This document shows positions 1 through 7,584 of a DNA stretch of 64,000 nt, piece after piece. Both the position numbers and the translations under genes were made by a program. This DNA comes from CAVUAT01 sp963739545 (GTDB lineage: Bacteria; Actinomycetota; Thermoleophilia; Solirubrobacterales; 70-9), in assembly GCA_963739545.1 (NCBI GenBank), contig CAVUAT010000011.1, positions 868,001-932,000 on the forward strand, in the 5' to 3' direction. The stretch's first letter is position 1. The number at the start of each line of letters is the position of its first letter. The notes below the pieces were generated by a model that saw only the letters and a list, made by a program, of their open reading frames with translations, did not search any database and was not told where the DNA came from.

Positions 1-647
1 CGGAGGCCGGCGGAGAGGCCGAGTCGCTCGCATGCGACGTGACCGACCCCGACGCCGCCGACCGCGTCCTCGCCGCCGCGGCCGAGCGCTTCGGGCCCGC
101 CGAGGTGATCGTCAACAACGCCGGCTCGGCGAAGTGGCGCGACCTCGACGAGGTGCCCGACGCGGACTGGCAGGAGGCATGGGAGCTGAACGTGATGGCG
201 CCTATGCGGCTGATGCGAGCCGCGACCCCGGCGATGCGCGAGCGCGGCTGGGGCCGCGTCGTCAACGTCTCGAGCACCGCGGGCAAGCGCCCTAGCGCCA
301 ACATGCCCGAGTACTCCGTAGCGAAGGCGGCCGAGCTCTCGCTCTCGCGCCTCTACGCCGACCGCTGCGCGGCCGACGGAGTCCTCGTCAACGCGATCTG
401 CCCGGGCCCCGTCAAGTCCGAGCTCTGGATGAACGAAGGCGGCCTCCTCGACCAGTCACAGCAGCTTGGCGGACACGACAGCCGGGACGAGGCGCTCGAG
501 GCGGCCGGGGCCAAGCGCCCGATCGGCCGCCTCGCCGAAGTCGAGGAGATCGCCGGCGCGATCGCGTTTCTCTGCTCCGAGCAGGCCTCCTATGTGTCGG
601 GGGCCGCCTGGAGCGTCGACGGCGGCACCGTCCAGGTGATCATCTGA
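1..647 (+). CDS. SDR-family NAD(P)-dependent oxidoreductase, 5' end outside window
   Basis: Classical short-chain dehydrogenase/reductase. The reading frame is open from base 3, and the residues before the GTG at 39 (...LACDVTDPD) match the family's conserved strand before the NNAG motif. The true start and the TGxxxGxG nucleotide-binding loop therefore lie upstream of the window. Visible motifs are VNNAG, NVSS (catalytic Ser region) and YSVAK (the YxxxK catalytic pair), followed by the PG substrate-loop motif and a C-terminal GG-V dimer segment. The substrate cannot be told from sequence. It is followed 44 bp later by a co-oriented NUDIX gene. Confidence 0.9.
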   Translation, partial: EAGGEAESLACDVTDPDAADRVLAAAAERFGPAEVIVNNAGSAKWRDLDEVPDADWQEAWELNVMAPMRLMRAATPAMRERGWGRVVNVSSTAGKRPSANMPEYSVAKAAELSLSRLYADRCAADGVLVNAICPGPVKSELWMNEGGLLDQSQQLGGHDSRDEALEAAGAKRPIGRLAEVEEIAGAIAFLCSEQASYVSGAAWSVDGGTVQVII

Positions 648-691
648 GGGAGCTGAGCGAGCTGCTGCTGAGCGCTGACGAGGCGGGCGCG

Positions 692-1195
692 ATGCAGGCC
701 CACGGCCGCACAGAGGCCGCGGTGCTCGTGCCGATGCACGGATGGCCCGACGCTCCGGGCCTCGTCTTCACGGAGCGCCGCGGCGACCTGCGCCGCCACG
801 CCGGCGAGATCTCGTTTCCCGGCGGTCGCCGCGACCAGGGTGAGGAGCTGGTCGAGACGGCGCTGCGCGAGGCCGAGGAGGAAATCGGGCTGAGCCGCGA
901 CAAGGTCCAGCTCGCCGGAGCGCTGGAGCCGATCGGCACCTTCGTAACCGGCTACAAGGTCCACCCGTTCGTCGGCCTGATCGATCCCGGCCTCAGCTTC
1001 ACCCCCAACCCCGACGAGGTCGAGAGCGTGATCGTCGCCTCCCTAGACGACCTGGTCGCGGGCTTCGAGATGCAGCGCCTGGTCCGCCGCGGGGTCCCGT
1101 TCCGCACCGAGACCTACACGGTCGGCGACGCCCTGATCTGGGGCGCGACCGCCCGCATCCTCACGATCTTTCTCGAGCGCCTGGGCCTGCGATAG
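692..1195 (+). CDS. NUDIX hydrolase, CoA pyrophosphatase (NudL) type
   Basis: 167 aa. Residues about 45-68 hold a complete Nudix box (G-x5-E-x7-REAEEEIGL), which binds Mg2+ and cleaves nucleoside-diphosphate-X bonds. It is preceded by LRRHAGEISFPGG, the extra signature (LRxHxGxxxFPGG) of the CoA pyrophosphatase subgroup, which cuts CoA and acyl-CoA to 4'-phosphopantetheine and 3',5'-ADP. That fits the nearby acyl-CoA genes. The ATG at 692 is the only in-frame standard start. In-frame sequence just upstream (RELSELLL) resembles the family's usual N-terminus, so a nonstandard or earlier start is possible. Confidence 0.88.
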   Translation: MQAHGRTEAAVLVPMHGWPDAPGLVFTERRGDLRRHAGEISFPGGRRDQGEELVETALREAEEEIGLSRDKVQLAGALEPIGTFVTGYKVHPFVGLIDPGLSFTPNPDEVESVIVASLDDLVAGFEMQRLVRRGVPFRTETYTVGDALIWGATARILTIFLERLGLR

Positions 1196-1248
1196 CCGAT
1201 CGAGAACGGCTGCCTTGCATTGGAAGCGGCACTCCCGGGTCGGCGGGG

Positions 1249-2088
1249 CTAGTGGGCGTCCAGCCAGGCGACCAGGTCGTCCATCACCCGGTCCTGCTCG
1301 GGCTCGTTCAGGATCTCGTGGTAGAGGCCGTCGTACTCGATGAGTTTCTTGTCGGCGGATGACGCGCCCGCGTGGACCATGCGGCCGGCGTCGGGCGGTA
1401 CGAGCTTGTCACCCGTGCCGAGCATGACCAGCAACGGCAGGCGGAGGGAGCCGACGCGGTCGGGGAAGGTTTCGATGACGCCCGCGAGCTCGGCGACCGT
1501 GCGGGCGGGCAGCTTGCCGTGGAAGCCGAGCGGGTCCGCGTCGTAGTCGATCACCACCTGGGGATCGCGACTGACGGTCGATGAGTCGATCGCGAACACG
1601 CCGAGGCTCGGCGCGACGCGGGAAAGGACCCGGCCGGCGACGAGCTCGAAGCGGCTCGCGGCCTCGAGCGCTGCGGCGGGGGCGGAGAGGATCAGGCCGT
1701 CGAGCTTGCCCTGGTCGTGCAGCGCGTACTCCAGCGCGATCGCGCCGCCCATGCTGTGGCCGAGAAGGAAGAGCTTTGGAGCGCCGACGGCGTCGCGGGC
1801 GAGGGCGATCGCCGTGCCGAGGTCGGCTACGGCGTTTTCCGTGCGGTCGACCACGCAGCGATCGCCGCCGGAGCGGCCGTGCCCGCGATGGTCGAGAGCT
1901 GCCACCGCGTAGCCGGCGGCGTTCAGGCGCGCCGCGACGTGGGCGTAGCGGCCCGAATGCTCGGAGACGCCGTGGGCGATGACGACGGTGGCGGCCGGCT
2001 GGGGAACGGCCGGCAGCCACTGTTGCCAGAAGATCTCGACCCCCTCCGCGCCGCGGAACGTGGCATGAGAGGAGATGGGGCCGTCCAT
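1249..2088 (-). CDS. Alpha/beta hydrolase, monoacylglycerol lipase-like
   Basis: 279 aa. It has the HG oxyanion motif (IAHGVSEHSGRY), the DHRGHGRS turn typical of monoglyceride lipases, the nucleophile elbow GHSMGG, a late Asp (GTGDKLVPP) and the catalytic His (DGLYHEILNE). The order and spacing match the bacterial monoacylglycerol lipase family (mycobacterial Rv0183 type), which releases fatty acid and glycerol from monoacylglycerols. No signal peptide is visible, so it is probably cytosolic or membrane-associated. It is divergent from the small membrane-protein gene at 2156. Confidence 0.88.
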   Translation of the reverse strand: MDGPISSHATFRGAEGVEIFWQQWLPAVPQPAATVVIAHGVSEHSGRYAHVAARLNAAGYAVAALDHRGHGRSGGDRCVVDRTENAVADLGTAIALARDAVGAPKLFLLGHSMGGAIALEYALHDQGKLDGLILSAPAAALEAASRFELVAGRVLSRVAPSLGVFAIDSSTVSRDPQVVIDYDADPLGFHGKLPARTVAELAGVIETFPDRVGSLRLPLLVMLGTGDKLVPPDAGRMVHAGASSADKKLIEYDGLYHEILNEPEQDRVMDDLVAWLDAH

Positions 2089-2143
2089 GCGGCCGGACTC
2101 TATGGGCCGACGGTTGTCGGTGGCTATCCGGCGTCTACCTGGT

Positions 2144-2149
2144 TATGGT
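2144..2149 (+). promoter_or_regulatory. -10 box TATGGT, leaderless-type
   Basis: TATGGT lies 6 nt before the ATG at 2156, so transcription would begin at or beside the start codon. It is one of a recurrent set in this window. Confidence 0.55.
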
Positions 2150-2155
2150 GAGGCT

Positions 2156-2554
2156 ATGGCTGAGAGCTCGGGTCTGGACAGCGGCGCCTCGCGGGGCAAC
2201 GCGATGGGCCAGGACGAGCGCCGAGAGGTCATGAGCCACGGCTACGGTCCCTCCCGCAAGAGTCAGTTCCTGTTCTTCGCGGCGGTCGCCGGGGTCGCCA
2301 TCGCCGTGATCGGAGGCTTCTTTGCGGCCGTGGCCGCGTTCGACCAGCCGGCGGACTCCTACCCGGACAAGGCCCCGTGGTCCGATGCCGATGCGCAGCG
2401 GGCCCCTGCGCTGAACCCGTCCAACCCCTGCGGGGAGCCCGGCGATCCCTACACCGCCGCGCCCGACTCGCGGTGCAAGCCCATCGCGGGGATCACTTCC
2501 GAGCCCGACAGCGCACGCGCAGGCGAGCCGCTCGGCGCTTCAGGGGGTCCCTAG
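2156..2554 (+). CDS. Small single-pass membrane protein, unknown function
   Basis: 132 aa. A polar N-terminus of about 38 residues is followed by one strongly hydrophobic helix (around FLFFAAVAGVAIAVIGGFF) and a Pro/Asp-rich external tail with two cysteines (PCGEPGD, SRCKP) that could form a disulfide. Family not recognised. The ATG at 2156 is preferred because a TATGGT -10 box sits 6 nt upstream; in-frame starts further upstream overlap the divergent lipase promoter. Its last 15 bp overlap the 3' end of the convergent Rossmann-protein gene. Confidence 0.7.
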   Translation: MAESSGLDSGASRGNAMGQDERREVMSHGYGPSRKSQFLFFAAVAGVAIAVIGGFFAAVAAFDQPADSYPDKAPWSDADAQRAPALNPSNPCGEPGDPYTAAPDSRCKPIAGITSEPDSARAGEPLGASGGP

Positions 2555-3031
2555 CGTCCGCTCGAGGGCGTCCGCCGCGTCGCCCGCCCAGCCTTCCGCC
2601 GAACGATCTCCTTCGAGCATCGCCACAGGGATACGCCATGTCTCTGCCGCCCGCTCGACGATCGCCCTGCCCTGCGCAAGGTGGCCCTCCCCCGCGTCCC
2701 CGGCGGTCTCGTAGGCGAAGCCGCGCACGGGGGTGTCGACCAGCTTCTCGAGCAGCCGCTCCAGGCGGCTGCCGTGGATGGCCTCCAGTTCGTGATCCTC
2801 GCCCGAGGCGGAGCCGAGGAGCCAGACCACGAGGGTGACGTCGCCGACGAGCTCGAGCACGGTCCCGGGGCGATCCGGGTCGGCCTCGGCCGCCTCGATG
2901 CCGGCGGCCTCGATCGGCGCGAGCCCGTCAGCCGACCTGCTCGTGCCCCGAGCCTGCCATCCGCGCGAGACCAGCTCGGCGGCGAGCCGGCGGCCGTGGC
3001 AGCCGCACCCGACGAGCAGCGCCCTCGCCAC
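2540..3031 (-). CDS. Rossmann-fold NAD(P)-binding-like protein
   Basis: 163 aa from the GTG at 3031, which lies 2 nt after the stop of the upstream gene. The N-terminus ALLVGCGCHGRRLAAELVSRG is a beta-turn-alpha nucleotide-binding unit of GxGxxG type (here GCGCHG), as in SDR-like epimerases. Later segments (TLVVWLLGS, GFAYETAG) fit further Rossmann strands. It is much shorter than a full epimerase, so it may bind a nucleotide without catalysis. In-frame sequence upstream of 3031 antisense-overlaps other coding sequence and looks non-coding. It forms a two-gene operon with the gene at 3034. Confidence 0.72.
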   Translation of the reverse strand: MARALLVGCGCHGRRLAAELVSRGWQARGTSRSADGLAPIEAAGIEAAEADPDRPGTVLELVGDVTLVVWLLGSASGEDHELEAIHGSRLERLLEKLVDTPVRGFAYETAGDAGEGHLAQGRAIVERAAETWRIPVAMLEGDRSAEGWAGDAADALERTLGTP

Positions 3032-3033
3032 CG

Positions 3034-3465
3034 CTAGGGGCGCTTGCGCTTCGGCTTGGGCTCGGCCTCGGGCTTCGAGCTCGACCTGATCCGCGGCGCC
3101 GGGCGCGGGTTCTTCGGCGGCCGCAGCTTCTTCAGGCCGCCATCGAGCTCGTCGATGGCCTCGGGCTCGGGCTTCTGCTCGAAGGGGCCGGTGCCCCTCG
3201 CGCGCACGGCCTGGTCCTCGGCGGCCTGGCGCATGACGTCGGCCTCGGTGATCTCCTCGGCGCCGCGGCGGCGCCTGTACTCGTTCTGGGCGTCGATCAT
3301 CTGCTGCACGTCGTCGATCTCGTTCTGGGCCTCGACCTCGGGCGAGCGGGTCGGCTTCCAGTCGAGCAGGTCCCTGACGCTGTGGGCCTGGAAGGCCCGC
3401 GCGAGGCCGGCCATGATCGCGACCAACACGATCAGCAGCACGATGGTGATGGCGATGATGTCCAT
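3034..3465 (-). CDS. Membrane-anchored hypothetical protein
   Basis: 143 aa. One N-terminal transmembrane helix (IIAITIVLLIVLVAIMAGLA, residues 3-22) is followed by a cytoplasmic-type charged region with a heptad-like helix (about 45-85) and a Pro/Lys/Arg-rich basic tail (ending KPKRKRP). Family not recognised. It is transcribed away from the divergent thiolase gene at 3531 and is followed within 2 nt by the Rossmann gene. A role as a membrane-tethered adaptor is only a guess from its architecture. Confidence 0.72.
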   Translation of the reverse strand: MDIIAITIVLLIVLVAIMAGLARAFQAHSVRDLLDWKPTRSPEVEAQNEIDDVQQMIDAQNEYRRRRGAEEITEADVMRQAAEDQAVRARGTGPFEQKPEPEAIDELDGGLKKLRPPKNPRPAPRIRSSSKPEAEPKPKRKRP

Positions 3466-3517
3466 CTGCGACGAGGCTACCGGCGAGGGCCGCCCCGCGA
3501 GGCGGGCGGGACGTCAC

Positions 3518-3523
3518 TAGATT
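3518..3523 (+). promoter_or_regulatory. -10 box TAGATT, leaderless-type
   Basis: TAGATT is followed by 7 nt (CCGCGCC) and then the GTG start of the thiolase gene, with no room for a Shine-Dalgarno site. Confidence 0.6.
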
Positions 3524-3530
3524 CCGCGCC

Positions 3531-4742
3531 GTGCCGGAAGCCGTGATCATCGAGGCGGTGCGGACCCCGATGGGCGGCTACCGGGGCGCCCTTTCGTCGA
3601 TCCGCCCGGACGACCTCGCCGCCCATGTCGTCGCGGCGGCGGTGGAGCGCTCGGGCATCGACCCCGCCGAGGTGACCGACTTGTATATGGGCGCCGCCAA
3701 CCAGTCCGGCGAGGACAACCGCGACGTCGCCCGCATGGCGGTCCTGCTCGCCGGCCTCCCAGTCGAGGTCCCCGGCGCGACGGTCAACCGCCTCTGCGCG
3801 TCGGGCCTCGAGGCCGTCAACCAGGCCTCACGCTCCTTGCGCCTCGGCGAGGGCGACGTGTACCTGGCCGGCGGCGTGGAGTCGATGAGCCGGGCGCCAT
3901 GGGTGCTGCCGAAGCCCGAGTCCCGCCTCGCCCGCGGGGAGCAGACGCTCTACGACACGACGCTCGGGTGGCGCATGATCAACCCGCGGATGGCGGAGCG
4001 CTACTCGACCGAGGCGATGGGCGAGACGGCCGAGAACGTGGCCGAGCGCTACGGCGTCTCGCGCGCCGACCAGGACGCCTTCGCGCTCCGCAGCCACAAG
4101 CGGGCGATCGCCGCGCGCGAGGACGGGTGCTTCGCCGAGGAGATCGCGCCGATCGAGGCACCCGGCGAAGGGCGAAAAGCCCCGCCCGTCACCGTCGCCG
4201 ACGACGAGGGCCCGCGCCCCGACGCCACGCTCGAGAAGCTCGCCGCGCTGAAGCCGGTCTTCCGCGAGGGCGGCAGCGTCACCGCCGGCAACGCCTCGAC
4301 GCTCAACGACGGCGCCGCCTGCCTGGTGATGACGAGCGCCGAGAGGGCTGCGGAGCTCGGCCGCGATCCGCTCGCGCGGATCCTCGCCACCGGCGTCGCC
4401 GGCGTCGATCCCGCCGTGATGGGCATCGGCCCGATCCCGGCCATCGGCCGGGCCCTCGACGCGGCGGGGCTGAGAATGAGCGACATCGACCTGATCGAGA
4501 TCAACGAGGCCTTCGCGGCGCAGGTGCTCGCCTGCTCCCGCGAGCTCGGAATCGACGAGGAGAAGCTGAACGTCAACGGCGGCGCGATCGCCCTCGGCCA
4601 CCCCCTCGGCTGCTCGGGAGCTCGCCTGATGACGACGATGGCCCGCGAGCTGCGCCGCCGGGGCGGGCGATACGGCGTGGTCAGCCTCTGCGTCGGAGTC
4701 GGGCAGGGCCTCGCGACGGTGATCGAGAACCCCGCCGCCTAG
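3531..4742 (+). CDS. Acetyl-CoA C-acyltransferase (thiolase)
   Basis: 403 aa, the usual length for a FadA/PcaF-type thiolase. The acylated nucleophile is Cys89 (NRLCASGLEA), the His of the active site is in GGAIALGHPLGCSGAR, and the second Cys is in SLCVGVGQG. It catalyses the thiolytic last step of beta-oxidation, giving acetyl-CoA, or the reverse condensation. It begins a plus-strand run with an acyl-CoA dehydrogenase, enoyl-CoA hydratase and 3-hydroxyacyl-CoA dehydrogenase, which supports fatty- or aromatic-acyl-CoA degradation. The GTG at 3531 is preferred because it sits 7 nt from a -10 box. Confidence 0.92.
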   Translation: MPEAVIIEAVRTPMGGYRGALSSIRPDDLAAHVVAAAVERSGIDPAEVTDLYMGAANQSGEDNRDVARMAVLLAGLPVEVPGATVNRLCASGLEAVNQASRSLRLGEGDVYLAGGVESMSRAPWVLPKPESRLARGEQTLYDTTLGWRMINPRMAERYSTEAMGETAENVAERYGVSRADQDAFALRSHKRAIAAREDGCFAEEIAPIEAPGEGRKAPPVTVADDEGPRPDATLEKLAALKPVFREGGSVTAGNASTLNDGAACLVMTSAERAAELGRDPLARILATGVAGVDPAVMGIGPIPAIGRALDAAGLRMSDIDLIEINEAFAAQVLACSRELGIDEEKLNVNGGAIALGHPLGCSGARLMTTMARELRRRGGRYGVVSLCVGVGQGLATVIENPAA

Positions 4743-4754
4743 AAGGCCCTCTAG

Positions 4755-4760
4755 TAGCTT
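4755..4760 (+). promoter_or_regulatory. -10 box TAGCTT, leaderless-type
   Basis: TAGCTT ends 9 nt before the ATG of the class IV aminotransferase gene. No SD-like sequence lies between them. Confidence 0.5.
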
Positions 4761-4769
4761 GCGCTGCGG

Positions 4770-5576
4770 ATGAGTGCACCTGAACTGACGAGCGTCGATG
4801 GGACGATCACCGAGACCGCGGAGGCCCTGGTGCCCGCGAACGACGACGGCCTGCTGCGCGGCGACGGCGTCTTCGAGGTGATCCGCCTCTACGAGGGCCG
4901 CCCGTTCGCACTCGGCGAGCACCTCGACCGCCTCGGGCGCTCGGCCGCCTTAATCGACCTCGAGCTTCCGCGCGCCGAGCTCGAGAGCGAGATCGAGGCT
5001 CTCCTGGAGCGCTTCGGGGACCACGACGCGCAGCTGCGGCTCGTCGTCACCCGCGGCGGGCGCCGCCTTGCCTTCACCGAGAACCTTCCCGCCCACGGCG
5101 AGAGCGTCTCGCTCGCGTCCGTCGAGTATTCGCCGACGATCATCCTCACCGGGGTCAAGTCGCTCTCCTATGCCGCCAACATGCAGGCGACCCGCCTCGC
5201 GAAGGGCAAGGGCGCCGACGAGGCGCTGCTGGTGCGCCCGGACGGAATCGTGCTCGAGGCCCCGACCTCGACCATCTTCTGGGCGAGCGGCGGGACGCTC
5301 CACACGCCGTCGATCGCGAGCGGGATCCTCGTTTCGATCACGCGCGATCGCATTGCGCGCGAGCTCGAAGTCACCGAGGGCGAGTACACGCTCGAAGACG
5401 TGCTCGGCGCCGACGAGGCCTTCCTCGCCTCGACCGTGCGCGAGGTGCAGCCGATCTCGTCGATCGACGGAATCGACCTGCCCGCCGCGCCCGGCCCCAT
5501 GACCGAGAAGGCGCTCGCCGCCTTCCGGGCCGTACTGGAACGCGAGCTGCCCCTGACGACACCGGCGAAAGGCTGA
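4770..5576 (+). CDS. Class IV aminotransferase / aminodeoxychorismate lyase-like
   Basis: 268 aa PLP enzyme of fold type IV. N-terminal LLRGDGVFEVIRLYEGRPF matches the family's GdgvFEtirv region. The Schiff-base lysine is expected in the GVKSLSYAANM segment, and GADEALLVRPDG...EAPTSTIFW is the PLP phosphate and glutamate motif. Candidates are 4-amino-4-deoxychorismate lyase, branched-chain aminotransferase or D-amino-acid transaminase, and sequence alone does not decide. Its stop is 3 nt from the acyl-CoA dehydrogenase start, so the two are probably cotranscribed, which is unexpected for a folate enzyme. Confidence 0.85.
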   Translation: MSAPELTSVDGTITETAEALVPANDDGLLRGDGVFEVIRLYEGRPFALGEHLDRLGRSAALIDLELPRAELESEIEALLERFGDHDAQLRLVVTRGGRRLAFTENLPAHGESVSLASVEYSPTIILTGVKSLSYAANMQATRLAKGKGADEALLVRPDGIVLEAPTSTIFWASGGTLHTPSIASGILVSITRDRIARELEVTEGEYTLEDVLGADEAFLASTVREVQPISSIDGIDLPAAPGPMTEKALAAFRAVLERELPLTTPAKG

Positions 5577-5579
5577 CGC

Positions 5580-6755
5580 GTGGACTTCGCGCTGACCGAC
5601 GAGCAGAAGCTGATCGCCGAGAGCGCGCGCGAGTTCGCCGACAAGGAGATCATTCCCCGCGCTCGCGAAAGCGACCGCGCGATGCGCTTCGACCGCGAGC
5701 TCGCCAGGAAGCTGGGCGAGGTGGGCTACCTCGGCGCTCCGGTGAGCGAGGAGTACGGCGGCCGCGGGCTCGACTACATCGGCTACGCCCTGATCGTGGA
5801 GCAGGTCGGCCGGGGCGACTCCTCGTCGCGCACCGTCGTCTCGGTGCAGACGTCGCTCGTCTGCGGGTCGATCGAGGCCTGGGGCACCGAGGAGCAGAAG
5901 CAGGAATGGCTCCCCCGCCTGTGCTCCGGCGAGGCGCTCGGCTGCTTCGCCCTGACCGAGCCCGACACCGGGTCCGACGCCGCCAACCTCCGCACCCGCG
6001 CCACCAAGACCGATTCCGGCTGGTCGATCTCGGGCAACAAAATGTGGATCTCACTCGGCAACGTCGCCGACGTCGCGATGGTTTTCGCTCAGACCGACCC
6101 TGCCAAGAAGCACAAGGGCCTCGCCTGCTTCCTCGTCCCCACCGCCGGCGAGAAGGGATACAAGCCGCAGGAGGTCCACGGCAAGCTCGGGCTTCGGGCG
6201 TCGGACACCGCCGAGATCGCCCTCGACGAGATCGAGGTGCCCGACTCTGCGATGCTCGGAGAGATCGGGGACGGCTTCAAGGTGGCGATGAGCGCGCTCG
6301 ACAAGGGCCGCTACAGCGTCGCGGCGGGGTGCGTCGGGATCTGCGACGGCTCCATCGAGGCCTCAGTTGCCTACTCGACCGAGCGCAAGCAGTTCGACGT
6401 GCCGATCGCGAGCTTCCAGCTGGTGCAGGAGCTCATCGCCGACATGATCGTCAAGCGCGACGCGGCCCGGATGCTCGTCTTCCGCGCAGGCGCGCTGAAG
6501 GACGCCGGCAAGCCGAGCACGATCGAGACGTCGATAGCGAAGCTCTACGCGACCGAGTCTGCGGTCGAATGCGCGAACGCAGCTATCCAGGTCCACGGCG
6601 GCTCGGGCTACGTCGACGACTACCCCGTCGAGCGCTACCTGCGCGACGCGCGGGTCACCACCCTGTATGAGGGCACGTCGCAGATCCAGAAGCTGATCAT
6701 CGGGCGCGACGCCACCGGCATCAACGCGTTGCTGCCACCCGCGCCCCCAGGGTGA
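5580..6755 (+). CDS. Acyl-CoA dehydrogenase
   Basis: 391 aa, full length for the family. FALTEPDTGSDA is the FAD/substrate loop, WISLGNVADV the FAD-contact segment, and LYEGTSQIQKLIIGR carries the catalytic-base Glu seen in short- and medium-chain enzymes. The tail QIHGGSGY-like motif (QVHGGSGYVDDYPVER) is also present. It oxidises acyl-CoA to trans-2-enoyl-CoA, passing electrons to ETF. The start is the GTG at 5580, preceded by an AAAGG-like SD. The stop codon (6753-6755) is the first part of an 18-bp palindrome. Confidence 0.93.
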   Translation: MDFALTDEQKLIAESAREFADKEIIPRARESDRAMRFDRELARKLGEVGYLGAPVSEEYGGRGLDYIGYALIVEQVGRGDSSSRTVVSVQTSLVCGSIEAWGTEEQKQEWLPRLCSGEALGCFALTEPDTGSDAANLRTRATKTDSGWSISGNKMWISLGNVADVAMVFAQTDPAKKHKGLACFLVPTAGEKGYKPQEVHGKLGLRASDTAEIALDEIEVPDSAMLGEIGDGFKVAMSALDKGRYSVAAGCVGICDGSIEASVAYSTERKQFDVPIASFQLVQELIADMIVKRDAARMLVFRAGALKDAGKPSTIETSIAKLYATESAVECANAAIQVHGGSGYVDDYPVERYLRDARVTTLYEGTSQIQKLIIGRDATGINALLPPAPPG

Positions 6756-6770
6756 CCACAACTGTGGTCA
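6753..6770. promoter_or_regulatory. 18-bp perfect palindrome, candidate operator
   Basis: TGACCACAACTGTGGTCA is an exact dyad (8-bp arms, 2-bp centre) starting at the stop codon of the acyl-CoA dehydrogenase and 46 bp before the enoyl-CoA hydratase start. Size and symmetry suit a dimeric TetR- or GntR-type repressor. Binding of a fatty-acid regulator is an inference. Confidence 0.5.
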
Positions 6771-6775
6771 GATCA

Positions 6776-6812
6776 CCCGGCATCCCCGGAAGCGAAGCTG
6801 AGGAGATGCCGG
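6776..6812 (+). repeat. 37-bp palindromic intergenic repeat, copy 1
   Basis: Outer arms CCGGCATC and GATGCCGG enclose an inner minihairpin AGC-GAA-GCT. Related copies lie at 32436-32472 (opposite strand) and 61105-61141. It sits immediately before the enoyl-CoA hydratase gene, and its GAGGAG is the only SD-like stretch upstream of that ATG. Confidence 0.7.
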
Positions 6813-6816
6813 TCTG

Positions 6817-7584
6817 ATGCCAGCGCTCGTCGAGACTCGCGTCGAAGGCCAGGTGGCCCTCTGCACGCTGAACCGACCCGAGGCTCGCAACGCCCTCTCC
6901 CCCGGTCTGCGCCAGGAGCTCGCCGAGTCGGTCGAGCGCTACGACGCCGATGACCAGGTCAACTGCATCGTGATCGCCGGCAACGACGAGGCCTTCGCGG
7001 CCGGCGCGGACGTGAAGGCGCTCAGCGAGCGCTCCATCAACGACGAGCTCAGCCCGAGCGAGTCCTTCTGGCGCCGCATGGCCGCGGTGCGAAAGCCGAT
7101 GATCGCCGCCGTCTCGGGCTGGGCGCTCGGCGGCGGCTGCGAGCTCGCCCTGACCTGCGACATGATCGTGGCCTCCGAGTCGGCCGAGTTCGGCCAGCCC
7201 GAGATCACGCTCGCGATCATCCCGGGCGGCGGGGGCACCCAGCGCCTGGCGCGCGTGATCGGCAAGCAGCGCGCGATGGAGCTCGTCCTGACGGGGCGGC
7301 GCTTCAACGCCGAGGAGGCCAAGCGGCTGGGGATCGTCAACAAAATCTCGAAGCGCGACGAGTGGCTCACGGACGCGATGGAGCTCGCGGCCGTGATCGC
7401 GCGTCGCCCGCCGCTCGCAGCTCGGCTGGCGAAGCAGGCCGTCCTCGCCGCGGAGGAGACTGGGCTGACCGCAGGAGTCGAAGCCGAGCGCCGGCTGTTC
7501 GGGGTGGCGATGGCGACCGAGGACCGCGTCGAGGCGATGCAGGCATTCCTCGAAAAGCGCCGCCCCGACTTTCGCGGGCAGTGA
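6817..7584 (+). CDS. Enoyl-CoA hydratase/isomerase
   Basis: 255 aa crotonase-fold enzyme. The oxyanion-hole segments are AFAAGADVKALSE and SGWALGGGCELAL. The Glu pair positions fall in GGGCELALTCDMI and FGQPEITLAIIPGGGGTQRL, and the latter matches active hydratases. It hydrates trans-2-enoyl-CoA to 3-hydroxyacyl-CoA. Its TGA overlaps the GTG of the 3-hydroxyacyl-CoA dehydrogenase (GTGA), indicating translational coupling of two consecutive beta-oxidation steps. Confidence 0.93.
   Translation: MPALVETRVEGQVALCTLNRPEARNALSPGLRQELAESVERYDADDQVNCIVIAGNDEAFAAGADVKALSERSINDELSPSESFWRRMAAVRKPMIAAVSGWALGGGCELALTCDMIVASESAEFGQPEITLAIIPGGGGTQRLARVIGKQRAMELVLTGRRFNAEEAKRLGIVNKISKRDEWLTDAMELAAVIARRPPLAARLAKQAVLAAEETGLTAGVEAERRLFGVAMATEDRVEAMQAFLEKRRPDFRGQ

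Noticed and set aside
3032..3550. In-frame N-terminal extension of the Rossmann protein up to 3550.
   Set aside because: It is out-of-frame translation of the membrane-anchored protein gene, with Arg/Pro/Ala-rich nonsense composition.
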